From contig NZ_VUOC01000003.1 in assembly GCF_008386695.1 (NCBI RefSeq), forward strand, positions 606,421-670,420: a stretch of DNA of 64,000 bases. The letters run 5' to 3'. The translations under genes and the position numbers were made by a program. The stretch comes from Chitinophaga agrisoli. GTDB taxonomy: Bacteria; Bacteroidota; Bacteroidia; Chitinophagales; Chitinophagaceae. The notes under the pieces were generated by a model that was not told where the DNA came from, did no database searches, and saw only the letters and a program-made list of their open reading frames with translations. Positions 8,631 through 18,118 of this stretch are shown one piece after another. The stretch's first letter is position 1, and every line of letters starts with the position of its first letter.

Positions 8631-10946
8631 TCACCCCCTCCCCATCACCACCACATCCCCTTTCCTCTCCACCGGTTCCACTTCGAATTCCACCAACTTC
8701 CCACCTTTCAACCTGCCACTCACCGTTGTCCCATAAGGCGCATGCAACTTAAACCGTACATCCCAGGCCATCGGCCATGCAGGAAACAAATAAATTTTCT
8801 TCCCATCCGTCTGCATCAGCATCTCCTGCAGCCCTATCATCCCAGATCCTCCCTGGTTAAGATCCGGCGTCCAGTCAAATCCCGGCCCCCAGAATGCCGG
8901 GAAACGGTTAGGGCCATTCTTCAATTTCTCCAACGTATAATAAGCCGCTTCCTTTGCAAACCCTAAGCGTGCGCAAAAGATATTATCCTGTTTCCAGCCC
9001 ACAGCGCTGCGGCGGGCAATAGCATCCGTGTCATGCAGCCAGGTATTACGGGCAGTATCCAATCCAGGTTTACCAATACCATAAATACCATAAGGAAAGA
9101 CCGGGTACAACTGCGGTGTTTCCTGGTTATTAATACGCTGCCAGGATTGCGCCGGCGATAACATCATATAACCATGCATACGCCGGAAGGGCAGGGGAGG
9201 GATGCGTTGCAGTAACCCCTGCAGCCGCATACGTTTCTCCGGTGTAAGATAGCTGGCGGGTAAAGCCAGCAGCCGGTTGGCAACCGTATACAACCCCGCA
9301 ATAGTAGTAGCAGAATTATACGCCAGCTTATAGGTCTCTCCGGCGGAGCCGGGATATAACACCAGGCGCCCATTGCTATCCAGCGGGGCCTCGCCACGTT
9401 GTTTAGCCAGATATTGATAATGTTCATCAAAGAACGTCAGACAGCTTTCTATAAGCGGCATATAAGCACTAACATCCTGCCCGCTGAACCGTTCCCAATC
9501 CAGTATCATTAAACAGAACTCCAATACCGTATCCCATTCGTATTCCAGCCAGTTATTGTACTCCACGCCTGCGTCAAAACCGGCCGGCCGGTTCCAGCCA
9601 TACTCGCTGGCGGCGGGCAGCCCAAAGTTTTCCATTTGTTCAGTGAAACAGGCGCCGTCATGTTGCCAGTAAAACCGCGTTCTGGCAGTGGCATTCTGCA
9701 GGGCATGCAGGTAAAAGTCAAACTGTGGGCGCATCATATCAAAGTCGCCGCTTTTAAGCATAGGCCAATATACCAGCCGTTGGTTCTGTGCGGTAAAAGT
9801 GCCGCCGCCCCAGTTACGATGGTCCGGTGTAAATGGGTAGCTGTCCCGCACGAATACAGGATCATAGGTAAACAAACCCCCATTAAATTTGGTGGGATAG
9901 CTGCCATAGGCATTACAGCCCAGCATATAACGGAACAACTGGTAGTTGCGGCCAGCCTGCCATTCCGCCGTAGATTTATCCCGCCCTATGAAGATATAAC
10001 TACGATCCCAATATGCCTGCCACCAATCCTGCGTTTGGCGCAACGCGCTGCTGTCTGTGATCGCGGCTGCCTGCTGCAACCCCTTATACCACTCCCCATA
10101 CGCAGGCGTTTGATCCGTATGTAGCAACACGCGCACATGCTGTTGCCGTGACGGCCGCACACTCTGCAGCTCCCAGGCGGTATACGCCGTATTAACATAT
10201 TTACCCTTCCGCATTCCCGCAGGCGTCATATCATTCCCCCATAATATACCCCCAAACGTAAGTCCCTGTTGTGGGTTCCATAACTGGTCCTTTACCGGGT
10301 TAAGCCCTTGTTGTTGCACCGTAAAATCAAATAGTAACTTATCATGCCGGTTCCGGTGATAAAACAATACTTTGTTATCATCAAAGCCTACGCTGTCATG
10401 ATAAACGATCACAGGCACAGGCCCTCCTCTGTAGCCGGAAGAAGCAAACTGTTCCCCCGCACGCAGCACCCGGTCTTTCCTTCGCCAGTTCTCATAGCGG
10501 GCAGTAGCTTTCACAGGCTGGCGGCTATTCACATCTATATGCACCAAAGGCCGCTGTACCTCCACCCATACCCGTATGTTTGTTTCCTGTGCGCCTTTGC
10601 GCCCGGTAATTTCTATATACCCTTGCTGCAGGTGCAGTGTTTGCCGGAACTGTGCGCCGGGTGTAAAAGGATTGGGGCTAAGTTTTATTCGTAGCCGGCC
10701 TTGTTTAAGCTGTATATTATTCTCGTCAAATGCGCCGCTGCGGGATATATAACATAACAGCTCCCCATTCTCCATCCATACATTCAGTCCTATATCTCCG
10801 CCACCACAGGGCATTGACTCGCCGGCATGGCGGCTTTGCCGGCTCCACGTGATATTACAGGCGTCCAGATCAGATTGTGCCCGTGCACAATGAAAAAACA
10901 GGATCAGCAGTAAACCAGATGTTATATATCGTAATAGGCTGTACAT
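8631..10946 (-). CDS. DUF5703-domain protein with GH95-like (alpha/alpha)6 region, secreted
   Basis: A 771-residue protein with a signal peptide (1-~23, ending CARAQ). The N-terminal ~270 residues match the DUF5703 pattern (ITWSRQSRHAGESMPCGGGDIGLNVW, LLCYISRSGAFDENN). The remainder is a six-hairpin glycosidase-like domain (WQAYWDRSYIF, YKLAYNSATTIAGLY, GFDWTPDLNQGGSGMIGLQEML). The family is associated with glycan-utilisation loci and has a GH95-like layout; the substrate is unknown to me. It is the only minus-strand hydrolase in the first 22 kb and converges on the GH2 gene, with the yhcG islet lying between the two stops. It is divergent from the pectinesterase gene, with 136 bases between their starts. 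Confidence 0.75.
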   Translation of the reverse strand: MYSLLRYITSGLLLILFFHCARAQSDLDACNITWSRQSRHAGESMPCGGGDIGLNVWMENGELLCYISRSGAFDENNIQLKQGRLRIKLSPNPFTPGAQFRQTLHLQQGYIEITGRKGAQETNIRVWVEVQRPLVHIDVNSRQPVKATARYENWRRKDRVLRAGEQFASSGYRGGPVPVIVYHDSVGFDDNKVLFYHRNRHDKLLFDFTVQQQGLNPVKDQLWNPQQGLTFGGILWGNDMTPAGMRKGKYVNTAYTAWELQSVRPSRQQHVRVLLHTDQTPAYGEWYKGLQQAAAITDSSALRQTQDWWQAYWDRSYIFIGRDKSTAEWQAGRNYQLFRYMLGCNAYGSYPTKFNGGLFTYDPVFVRDSYPFTPDHRNWGGGTFTAQNQRLVYWPMLKSGDFDMMRPQFDFYLHALQNATARTRFYWQHDGACFTEQMENFGLPAASEYGWNRPAGFDAGVEYNNWLEYEWDTVLEFCLMILDWERFSGQDVSAYMPLIESCLTFFDEHYQYLAKQRGEAPLDSNGRLVLYPGSAGETYKLAYNSATTIAGLYTVANRLLALPASYLTPEKRMRLQGLLQRIPPLPFRRMHGYMMLSPAQSWQRINNQETPQLYPVFPYGIYGIGKPGLDTARNTWLHDTDAIARRSAVGWKQDNIFCARLGFAKEAAYYTLEKLKNGPNRFPAFWGPGFDWTPDLNQGGSGMIGLQEMLMQTDGKKIYLFPAWPMAWDVRFKLHAPYGTTVSGRLKGGKLVEFEVEPVERKGDVVVMGRG

Positions 10947-11052
10947 AAGCAGTTCACGGGTAAAGTTAAGCCGCCCGCGCCAGGTTTCCGCTAACCGTTG
11001 TTCCGGTAACGTTTGCGTAAAAAAATGCTAATTTACCTGGATATTTCTGTAG

Positions 11053-11077
11053 TTTGATCGCGTTAGCGAGGATCAAA
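11053..11077. promoter_or_regulatory. inverted repeat upstream of the pectinesterase gene
   Basis: TTTGATC (11053-11059) and GATCAAA (11071-11077) are exact inverted repeats flanking CGC-GTTA-GCG. They end 5 bases before the pectinesterase ATG, in the divergent intergenic region. This could be an operator or a 5'-UTR hairpin. Confidence 0.3.
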
Positions 11078-11082
11078 ATTCC

Positions 11083-12054
11083 ATGTTGATGAAAATGCGG
11101 ACGCTTTGCTTTTTATTATTGTTTTGTGTGCAGGTAATAGCGCAGGAGAAAAAGTACGACATCATAGTAGCTCAGGATGGTAGCGGTAATTTTACCACCA
11201 TACAGGAAGCTGTTAATAGCGTGCGTGATTTTGCGCAGGTCCCTGCCAGGATCTTTATAAAAAATGGCGTGTACCATGAAAAACTGGTCATCCCTACCTG
11301 GAAAACGATGATCACCCTCATAGGCGAGAACAAAGACAGCACCATTATCACCAATGCTGATTACTCCGGAAAAGCCTACCCAGGCAAAGATCCTACCGGA
11401 AAAGACAAGTATAATACCTTTACTTCCTACACCGTGCTGGTAACAGGTGACGATTTCACCGCAGACAATATCACCATAGAAAATGCCGCCGGGCCCGTAG
11501 GTCAGGCCGTTGCATTGCATGTGGAAGGTGACCGCTGCACGGTGCGCAACTGCCGCCTCCTGGGCAACCAGGATACGCTGTACGCCGGGCGCGAAGGCAG
11601 CCGCCAGTATTACAAAGGTTGTTATATTACCGGCACTACGGATTTTATCTTCGGCGCATCCACTGTGGTATTTGATAGTTGCACCATCAACAGTAAAAAG
11701 AATTCTTATGTTACCGCCGCCTCTACTACCAATCACCAGGAGTATGGTTTTGTATTCCTGCATTGCACCCTTACGGCAGATACCGGCGTAAATAAAGTAT
11801 TCCTGGGCCGGCCCTGGCGCCCTTACGCAGCAGTGATCTTTGCAGAGTGTTCGCTGGGTGCGCACATTCTGCCACAAGGCTGGCACAACTGGAACCAGGT
11901 AAACAATGAGCAAACCGCCCGTTATGCGGAGTACGGGAATACGGGCGTTGCTGCTATTACCACCGCCCGCGTTCCCTGGAGCCACCAGCTCAGCGCAAAA
12001 CAAGCAAAACAACTAACATTAACAAACATATTCAAAGACTGGCGCCCACTGTAA
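11083..12054 (+). CDS. CE8 pectinesterase, secreted
   Basis: A 323-residue protein with a signal peptide (CFLLLFCVQVIAQ) and the family opening VAQDGSGNFTTIQEAVNSV. It carries the parallel beta-helix signatures of pectin methylesterases: QAVALHVEGDR, GNQDTLYA, GTTDFIFGASTVVF (catalytic Asp in DFIFG) and VFLGRPWRPYA (substrate Arg/Trp in GRPW). The length suits bacterial CE8 enzymes. It removes methyl esters from homogalacturonan in the periplasm or outside, and it is the clearest evidence that the surrounding locus targets pectin. It starts a plus-strand run that continues through the esterase and DUF1080 genes to 22718. Confidence 0.93.
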   Translation: MLMKMRTLCFLLLFCVQVIAQEKKYDIIVAQDGSGNFTTIQEAVNSVRDFAQVPARIFIKNGVYHEKLVIPTWKTMITLIGENKDSTIITNADYSGKAYPGKDPTGKDKYNTFTSYTVLVTGDDFTADNITIENAAGPVGQAVALHVEGDRCTVRNCRLLGNQDTLYAGREGSRQYYKGCYITGTTDFIFGASTVVFDSCTINSKKNSYVTAASTTNHQEYGFVFLHCTLTADTGVNKVFLGRPWRPYAAVIFAECSLGAHILPQGWHNWNQVNNEQTARYAEYGNTGVAAITTARVPWSHQLSAKQAKQLTLTNIFKDWRPL

Positions 12055-12081
12055 CAAACAATCGCCAGCCGTTAAACGCAT

Positions 12082-14163
12082 ATGCAGATTAATAAGTGTT
12101 ATATATACAATTATGCAAAGATCGTATTCTGCGTTCTTTTCGTCATTGGCATCCATCCCGCACATGCCCAGCAGCAGCCACCCGCTGTCATCGACTGGCG
12201 CGCGGATGAAATGCTTAACACTTATCTCATGCAGCAAATGCATACCCGTTACGATCTGCGCCGGCAGCAATGGCAGCAGGCGCTAACATCTGCTGCTAGC
12301 TTGCGCGCCTACCAGCAACAATTACGGACTGCCTACCGGCAGCTGCTGGGACCGTGGCCGGAGAAAGTAGCACTGGAGCCCAAAATAACAGGCACCCTGC
12401 AGCAAAATGGCTACCACATAGAAAAGGTCATCTACCAAAGCCTGCCGCAACATCATGTTACCGCCAATCTATATGTGCCGGCAGGCAAGGGGCCTTTTCC
12501 CGGGGTGTTGTTATTCTGTGGGCACGAAGCCACCGCAAAGGCTACGGAATCTTACCAGCAAACCGCCATACTGCTGGCCAAACAAGGCCTGGTGGTGCTG
12601 ATGATAGATCCTGTTTCACAGGGAGAACGGCATCAGCTTACAGATAACGCCGGCAAACCGCTCACCCGCGGCGGTACTACGGAGCATACATTGCTCAATG
12701 CCGCTGCTGCCTTAATAGGCTCCAGCGTGGCAGCCTATGAGTTATGGGATAATGAGCGCGGCCTGGATTACCTGCTAAGCAGGAAGGAAGTGGATACCGC
12801 CCGCATCGGTTGCCTGGGTAACTCCGGTGGCGGTACGCAAACGGCTTATTTCATGGCCTATGAAAGCCGGATAAAAGTAGCAGCAGTATGCAGCTACATC
12901 ACCACCCGCGAGCGCACCTTTGAGCTGGCAGGCCCGCTGGATGGCTGCGTACAGATCCCCAACGAAGGAAAACTCGGACTGGAGATAGCAGATTACATGC
13001 ATATGCTGGCCCCTAAACCGCTACTGGTACTGGCCGGCCGTTATGATTTTGTAGACTATACCGGCGTGGAGATCGCCTACCGCGAAGCGCAACAATGTTA
13101 TAAAGTATTAGGCGCTACTGACCGGCTGCAGCTGGTTACGGTGGATGATGGCCACGGCATTTCCTTACCCAAACGAGAGGCGGCCGCCCGCTGGTTCCGC
13201 AGGTGGTTGTATAAGGATGACCGCCCGGTACAGGAAGGCACGCTGCCGGTATTAACCGCTGCTGATCTCAACTGCACCACTACCGGAGAACTGAACAATA
13301 GCCTGACTGGAGAGGCTACGCTGCAGGAGCATTTGCTGCAAACTGCCCTGGCGCTGGAAAACAGCCGCCGGTTATTCCGGCAAACGGTAACGGGTGCGGC
13401 AAGAATAGACACGATCCGGAAATTACTGGGCATTCCCCCTTCCGGCCGCTCCATAACAGTAGCGAAACCCGCCAGTGCGCAACATCCGCCGCTGACAACC
13501 CGCGCAAACAGTATCAAACATCCACTACAGGTAACACCCGTCAGCACAATACAACATCCCGCCGGGCAGGCACAGACTTATCTGCTCCGCGTTGTGGGCG
13601 AGCCTGTTTTACCGTTCATCCTGCTCCGCCCGCAGGGGCCCGTTCGGCAGGTAATGATAGCCCTGCAGGATCAGGGTAAAAAAGCCTGGCTGGATAGCAC
13701 GGCTTTGCTCCAATCCTGGCTGCAGCAAGGTTATGCCGTATTGCTCCCTGACCTGCGCGGTACCGGAGAGACCGCAGACCGGCCGGAGTTTAACAATACC
13801 AAATTTTATAACAAAGAATACCGGAATGTAATGTCATCCCTGCATATTGGCCGGCCGCTTATCGGCCAGCGGGTAACAGACCTGTTGTCGCTGCTGGATT
13901 ACCTGCAGGCAGACAGCGCCTTTCATCAAAGCAGGATAACCGTACGCGCATCTGGGAAAATGGCCCTGGTAGCGCTGCATGCAGCTGCTATCGATGAGCG
14001 CATCAGCCATTTGCAGGCAGATCTTTACCTGCATTCCTTTACGGATATGATCCGTCATGTAATGGAAAAAGACCAGTATAGCGATGTAATACCCGGCGTT
14101 CTGCGGTATTACGATATACCGGACCTGTTGCAGATAGTTGATAAGCGGTTTGCTTTTCAATGA
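12082..14163 (+). CDS. large secreted alpha/beta-hydrolase acyl esterase (acetyl-xylan/pectin esterase type)
   Basis: A 693-residue protein with a signal peptide ending AHAQ. The first hydrolase domain (about 80-390) has the nucleophile elbow GNSGGG (Ser248), an acid candidate in LAGRYDFVDYTG and the histidine in VDDGHGIS. This is the dienelactone-hydrolase/acetyl-xylan-esterase-like family common in Bacteroidota glycan loci. The C-terminal ~200 residues (VLLPDLRGTGETADRPEF) look like a second, degenerate hydrolase unit without a clear G-x-S-x-G. It begins 27 bases after the pectinesterase stop. The likely role is removal of acetyl or other acyl groups from pectic sugars; the substrate is inferred from context. 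Confidence 0.75.
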   Translation: MQINKCYIYNYAKIVFCVLFVIGIHPAHAQQQPPAVIDWRADEMLNTYLMQQMHTRYDLRRQQWQQALTSAASLRAYQQQLRTAYRQLLGPWPEKVALEPKITGTLQQNGYHIEKVIYQSLPQHHVTANLYVPAGKGPFPGVLLFCGHEATAKATESYQQTAILLAKQGLVVLMIDPVSQGERHQLTDNAGKPLTRGGTTEHTLLNAAAALIGSSVAAYELWDNERGLDYLLSRKEVDTARIGCLGNSGGGTQTAYFMAYESRIKVAAVCSYITTRERTFELAGPLDGCVQIPNEGKLGLEIADYMHMLAPKPLLVLAGRYDFVDYTGVEIAYREAQQCYKVLGATDRLQLVTVDDGHGISLPKREAAARWFRRWLYKDDRPVQEGTLPVLTAADLNCTTTGELNNSLTGEATLQEHLLQTALALENSRRLFRQTVTGAARIDTIRKLLGIPPSGRSITVAKPASAQHPPLTTRANSIKHPLQVTPVSTIQHPAGQAQTYLLRVVGEPVLPFILLRPQGPVRQVMIALQDQGKKAWLDSTALLQSWLQQGYAVLLPDLRGTGETADRPEFNNTKFYNKEYRNVMSSLHIGRPLIGQRVTDLLSLLDYLQADSAFHQSRITVRASGKMALVALHAAAIDERISHLQADLYLHSFTDMIRHVMEKDQYSDVIPGVLRYYDIPDLLQIVDKRFAFQ

Positions 14164-14249
14164 GTGGGCCGGTATGTTTGTAAATACTTGTTATACGGTA
14201 AACGGAAACATGAATCACTGAATTATTAATCAATTTGGATATCGCGTCA

Positions 14250-16067
14250 ATGACTGTCAGATCTTTTTTGCTGCATAGTGCCATCATCGTAGGCATGGCA
14301 GCCTGTTCATCCGCTAAGAAGGAGAAAGAGGAAGCGCCCGCGCCTCCCGAAAGCCTGCCCATGGAGGTACTTAGCCTGGATAACCTGGATGCCTTCGCTG
14401 CCCCGGATAATAATTGGCAGCTGGCGGGCAATGTGTATGTAAACCGGCAACAACCGCAGCAGATGGAAGTAAAAGAGGGCAAAGGCATCCTGGCATTTGC
14501 TACCGCCAAAGGCAATAGTACGCTGCGTACAAAAATGGAGCATGGGGATATAGACCTGGAGCTGGATTTTATGCTGTCTGGCCAGGCCGGCGCTACGCTG
14601 CTTTTCCAGGGTAAATATCCCTTACAATTAAAGGATAGCTGGTTAAAGGATAGCGTTACGGTGGATGATTGTGGCGCAGTAGAGGGAAAGGCTCCTTTAC
14701 TCAATGCCTGTAAAGCGCCTGGTTTGTGGCAGCACCTGGAGGTAAAATTCAGAACCGCCCGTTCCGGCTACAGTGCCACGGGTACTACAGAAGCCGGTTT
14801 TGAAAGGGTAGTGCTCAACGGCCGTACCATCCAGCAGGAGCCATCACTGGATAGCATTACTACGGACACTTTACTGAAACAGGTGCAGACCGGCCCCCTG
14901 GGCTTCCTGGTAAAGAATGGACCGGTAGCCTTCCGTAATATCCGTTACAAAACCTATAACGATAAGCGCGCTGCTTTAACAAACCTGCAATACCATGTAT
15001 ATAAAGGCGTATACAAGAACCATGATACTATTAAACTGTTAATGCCGGTACGCTCCGGCCAAACGGATTCGCTTACCTACCGCGTAGGCGACAAACGTGC
15101 GCAGCTGCTGCTGGAAGGTAAGCTGCAATTACCGGTGCAGGGAGAATATGTATTCAGCATACGCGCGGGTGGTCCTATACGCCTGATGATAGACGGCAAA
15201 GAGATCGCCAATAACGGCGGCACCCGCGACTATCAGCGCGCTTTCTATGGCGATACCGTACTAACCGCCGGCCCACATGATTTCCAACTGAGTTATGCTA
15301 ACTACGACGAATGCATGGTGCTGCTATACGAAGGGCCGCATATCCCTTTCACCGCTTTAACAACGCCTGCTTCGGAAAGACTGGTAGAGCCAAGCCCCTC
15401 CATGGAATATGTGCTCAAAGGCGAACCGGCCATACAGCGCAGCTTTATAGAACATCGCGGAAAAGTGGATGCCTACAGCATGTCTGTGGGTGCCCCGGTT
15501 GGTATCAACTATGCGTATGATATGGTCACCTATAGCCCGCTACTGGCCTGGCATGGCCGCTACATAGATGTGGCAGAGATGTGGCATGAGCGTGGAGAAC
15601 AGCAACTAGCCCGGCCTTTAGGCGCTACGCTGGATCTGGCAGGCATTCCCTGTATTGCAGAACTATCTTCCGTTAAAGCGCCCTGGCCGGATTCTATGCG
15701 GGTAGATAGCAGCGATTATACCAACCGTGGTTATATGCTGCGCTCGGATGGCCTGCCCATGTTCTTCTACACCCTGCACCAATGGAAAGTAGAAGACTAC
15801 CTGCATCCCCGGCAGGATGGCAAAGGCCTGCAACGCGATGTGACCGTTACCAGCAATGGGGCAAAGGACAAGGCTTATTGGTTGCTGGCCAGCGGCGGCA
15901 TTATCGAAAAACTCGCTGATGGCAGCTATGCGGTAGACGATAAGAACTATTACATAGAAACAGCCGTAAAGCCGGAGATCGTGGAGGACGATGGTCAATA
16001 CCGCCTGGTATTACCCCTGGAAACCGGCAATAAGACAACAGACATACATTATTCCATTATCTGGTAA
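14250..16067 (+). CDS. DUF1080 (3-keto-glycoside hydrolase-like) plus PA14 lipoprotein
   Basis: I chose the ATG at 14250 rather than the TTG 15 bases upstream because it begins directly at a lipoprotein signal (MTVRSFLLHSAIIVGMAAC, lipobox GMAAC). Residues ~35-235 form a DUF1080/LamG-like sandwich (LDLELDFMLSGQAGATLLFQGKY, GLWQHLEVKFR, GPVAFRNIRYK). Residues ~250-370 are a PA14-like domain (GEYVFSIRAGGPIRLMIDGK). The C-terminal ~220 residues resemble the tail that follows PA14 in sorbosone-dehydrogenase megaproteins, though no haem-binding CxxCH is present. The next gene starts 6 bases later and encodes the sorbosone-dehydrogenase-like propeller, so the two appear to act together. DUF1080 proteins cleave 3-keto-glycosides; activity here is inferred. 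Confidence 0.65.
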   Translation: MTVRSFLLHSAIIVGMAACSSAKKEKEEAPAPPESLPMEVLSLDNLDAFAAPDNNWQLAGNVYVNRQQPQQMEVKEGKGILAFATAKGNSTLRTKMEHGDIDLELDFMLSGQAGATLLFQGKYPLQLKDSWLKDSVTVDDCGAVEGKAPLLNACKAPGLWQHLEVKFRTARSGYSATGTTEAGFERVVLNGRTIQQEPSLDSITTDTLLKQVQTGPLGFLVKNGPVAFRNIRYKTYNDKRAALTNLQYHVYKGVYKNHDTIKLLMPVRSGQTDSLTYRVGDKRAQLLLEGKLQLPVQGEYVFSIRAGGPIRLMIDGKEIANNGGTRDYQRAFYGDTVLTAGPHDFQLSYANYDECMVLLYEGPHIPFTALTTPASERLVEPSPSMEYVLKGEPAIQRSFIEHRGKVDAYSMSVGAPVGINYAYDMVTYSPLLAWHGRYIDVAEMWHERGEQQLARPLGATLDLAGIPCIAELSSVKAPWPDSMRVDSSDYTNRGYMLRSDGLPMFFYTLHQWKVEDYLHPRQDGKGLQRDVTVTSNGAKDKAYWLLASGGIIEKLADGSYAVDDKNYYIETAVKPEIVEDDGQYRLVLPLETGNKTTDIHYSIIW

Positions 16068-16073
16068 AACGAT

Positions 16074-18056
16074 ATGAAGAGCAAGTTATATAGTGCCTTT
16101 GGATTAGTATTGGGGAGTTTGCTGCTGCCGCACCTGGCAGCTGCACAAACAGGTATGAAGGCAAAAGAAGGTAAGTATTATGCTATTACTGATGTACCGG
16201 TGCCTGACAGCGTAGTGCTGGAAGTAGGCGGCCTGGCATTTACGCCCGATGATAAACTGGGCGTGGCTACCCGGCACGGGGAGATATGGCTGATCACAGA
16301 CCCTTATCAAAAGAGATCTAAACAGCCACAGTATGCCCGCTTTGCGTATGGCATGCATGAAACGCTGGGCCTGGCCTGGCATAACGGGTCTTTTTATACT
16401 ACGCAGCGCTCAGAGCTCACAAGGGTAACAGATACAAACCAGGATGGTAAAGCGGATATGTTCCAGACGGTGGCCTCCTGGCCTTTGTCCGGTAACTACC
16501 ACGAATATTCTTACGGACCGCTGTTCCTGCCTAATGGCGATATGCTGGTTACGCTTAACCTGTCATGGGTAGGGCGGGGCGCCAGCCTGGCCAAATGGAG
16601 GGGATGGATGATGCAGATAAAACCGGATGGTACCATGCGGCCTTTTGCGGCTGGTATGCGCTCACCCGCCGGCTTCGGCTTTTCTGAGAACGGGGATGTG
16701 TTCTTTGCGGAGAACCAGGGTGACTGGATCGGTTCCGGCAGGATCACACAGCTGGACTACGGCGATTTTGCCGGGCATCCGGCAGGCCTCCGCTGGTCTG
16801 GCGAGTATGGTTCGCCTATTAAGCTAAAGCCGGAACAGTTCCCGGATTCCATCGGTATCCTGCATGATTTTGCCAAAAAGACACCGCATTTCAAAGAGCC
16901 CAGCGTATGGTTCCCGCATACGCTCATGGGCATCTCTACTTCAGCGGTGCTGACTATTGATTCCGATGAATTTGGTCCCTTTAAAGGGCAGATCCTCGTA
17001 GGCGACCAGGGGCATAGCAAGGTAATGCGCGCCTTTTTAGAAAAGGTCAACGGCAAATACCAGGGCGCCTGTTTCCCCTTCCTGGAGGGATTCTCCTCCG
17101 GCGTGCTGCGCCTGGTATGGGGCAGCGATCACTCCCTGTTTGTAGGGATGACCAGCCGCGGATGGGCCTCTACCGGCCCGGCCCTGTATGGCCTGCAACG
17201 CGTGAACTTTAAAGGCGTTACGCCTTTTGAAATAAAAGCCATCCGCGCCCAGAGCAATGGTTTTGAGCTGGAGTTCACATCACCCGTTAATAAGAAGCAA
17301 GCGTTGGATAATAGCCTGTATAACATTACCGGCTTTACCTATAGCTACCACAAAACATACGGCAGCCCTATCATCAACCAGCAGCCTTGTCCTGTGGTGA
17401 AGACAGAAGTATCGGAAGATGGCCGCCGCGTAAGGCTTTATGTAGACGGCTTGCGCGAAGGTTATATCCACGAAGTAAATGCCGGCAGCCTGCGCTCACA
17501 GGCAGGCCAGCCTTTGCTGCATAACGTTGGTTATTATACGCTGAACGCTATTCCAAAAGGCAGTGGCCCGGCCTGTGCCGTTACGCCCCGTAGCGTAGCT
17601 GCTACTGCCGCCGCCAATAAAGGCGCATGTGGTAGCGATCCTGCCAAATGTGTGACCACACAACCCGCCGGCTGGTCTAAGCCGGATATAACGCTGCAGA
17701 TAGGCACCAAACCGGGATTGAAGTTTGACCAGGCAGAGTTGAAAGTGCCCGCCGGCAGCAGGGTAAAACTTACCTTCAACAATAACGATGATATGCTGCA
17801 CAATATGGTGATCACCAATCCTGGTAAGGGCGACGCCGTTGGCAAACTGGCCATGGAAATGGGCCTCAGCGGTACCAACCTGGCTTATGTACCGGCCTCT
17901 AAGGATGTATTGTTCAATACCTGCCTGCTGGCGCCGGAGACCTCCCAGAGCATTTATTTCATAGCACCTAAAACACCGGGCGATTATCCATACATATGTA
18001 GCTTCCCGGGACATTATGCCGTGATGAAAGGAATATTAAAAGTGGTGCGCCGCTAA
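16074..18056 (+). CDS. sorbosone/glucose-dehydrogenase-like propeller fused to an azurin-type copper domain
   Basis: A 660-residue secreted protein (signal peptide ending HLAAAQT). Residues ~35-370 read as a six-bladed propeller of the sorbosone dehydrogenase/NHL type (GGLAFTPDDKLGVATRHGEIW, LFLPNGDMLVTLN, MRSPAGFGFSENGDVFFAENQGDW, GQILVGDQGHSKV). Residues ~375-485 are an Ig-like domain. A low-complexity Cys/Ala linker follows, and residues ~535-660 are a cupredoxin. His576 (MLHNMV), Cys642, His647 and Met651 (YICSFPGHYAVMKG) keep the azurin spacing C-x4-H-x3-M. The layout suggests a periplasmic sugar oxidase passing electrons to its own copper centre. PQQ binding cannot be confirmed from sequence. 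Confidence 0.75.
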   Translation: MKSKLYSAFGLVLGSLLLPHLAAAQTGMKAKEGKYYAITDVPVPDSVVLEVGGLAFTPDDKLGVATRHGEIWLITDPYQKRSKQPQYARFAYGMHETLGLAWHNGSFYTTQRSELTRVTDTNQDGKADMFQTVASWPLSGNYHEYSYGPLFLPNGDMLVTLNLSWVGRGASLAKWRGWMMQIKPDGTMRPFAAGMRSPAGFGFSENGDVFFAENQGDWIGSGRITQLDYGDFAGHPAGLRWSGEYGSPIKLKPEQFPDSIGILHDFAKKTPHFKEPSVWFPHTLMGISTSAVLTIDSDEFGPFKGQILVGDQGHSKVMRAFLEKVNGKYQGACFPFLEGFSSGVLRLVWGSDHSLFVGMTSRGWASTGPALYGLQRVNFKGVTPFEIKAIRAQSNGFELEFTSPVNKKQALDNSLYNITGFTYSYHKTYGSPIINQQPCPVVKTEVSEDGRRVRLYVDGLREGYIHEVNAGSLRSQAGQPLLHNVGYYTLNAIPKGSGPACAVTPRSVAATAAANKGACGSDPAKCVTTQPAGWSKPDITLQIGTKPGLKFDQAELKVPAGSRVKLTFNNNDDMLHNMVITNPGKGDAVGKLAMEMGLSGTNLAYVPASKDVLFNTCLLAPETSQSIYFIAPKTPGDYPYICSFPGHYAVMKGILKVVRR

Positions 18057-18118
18057 CCAACCGCCATAACGATCATTGATAACGACTGATGACTATCAGA
18101 CCAATACCAAAACTGTGT

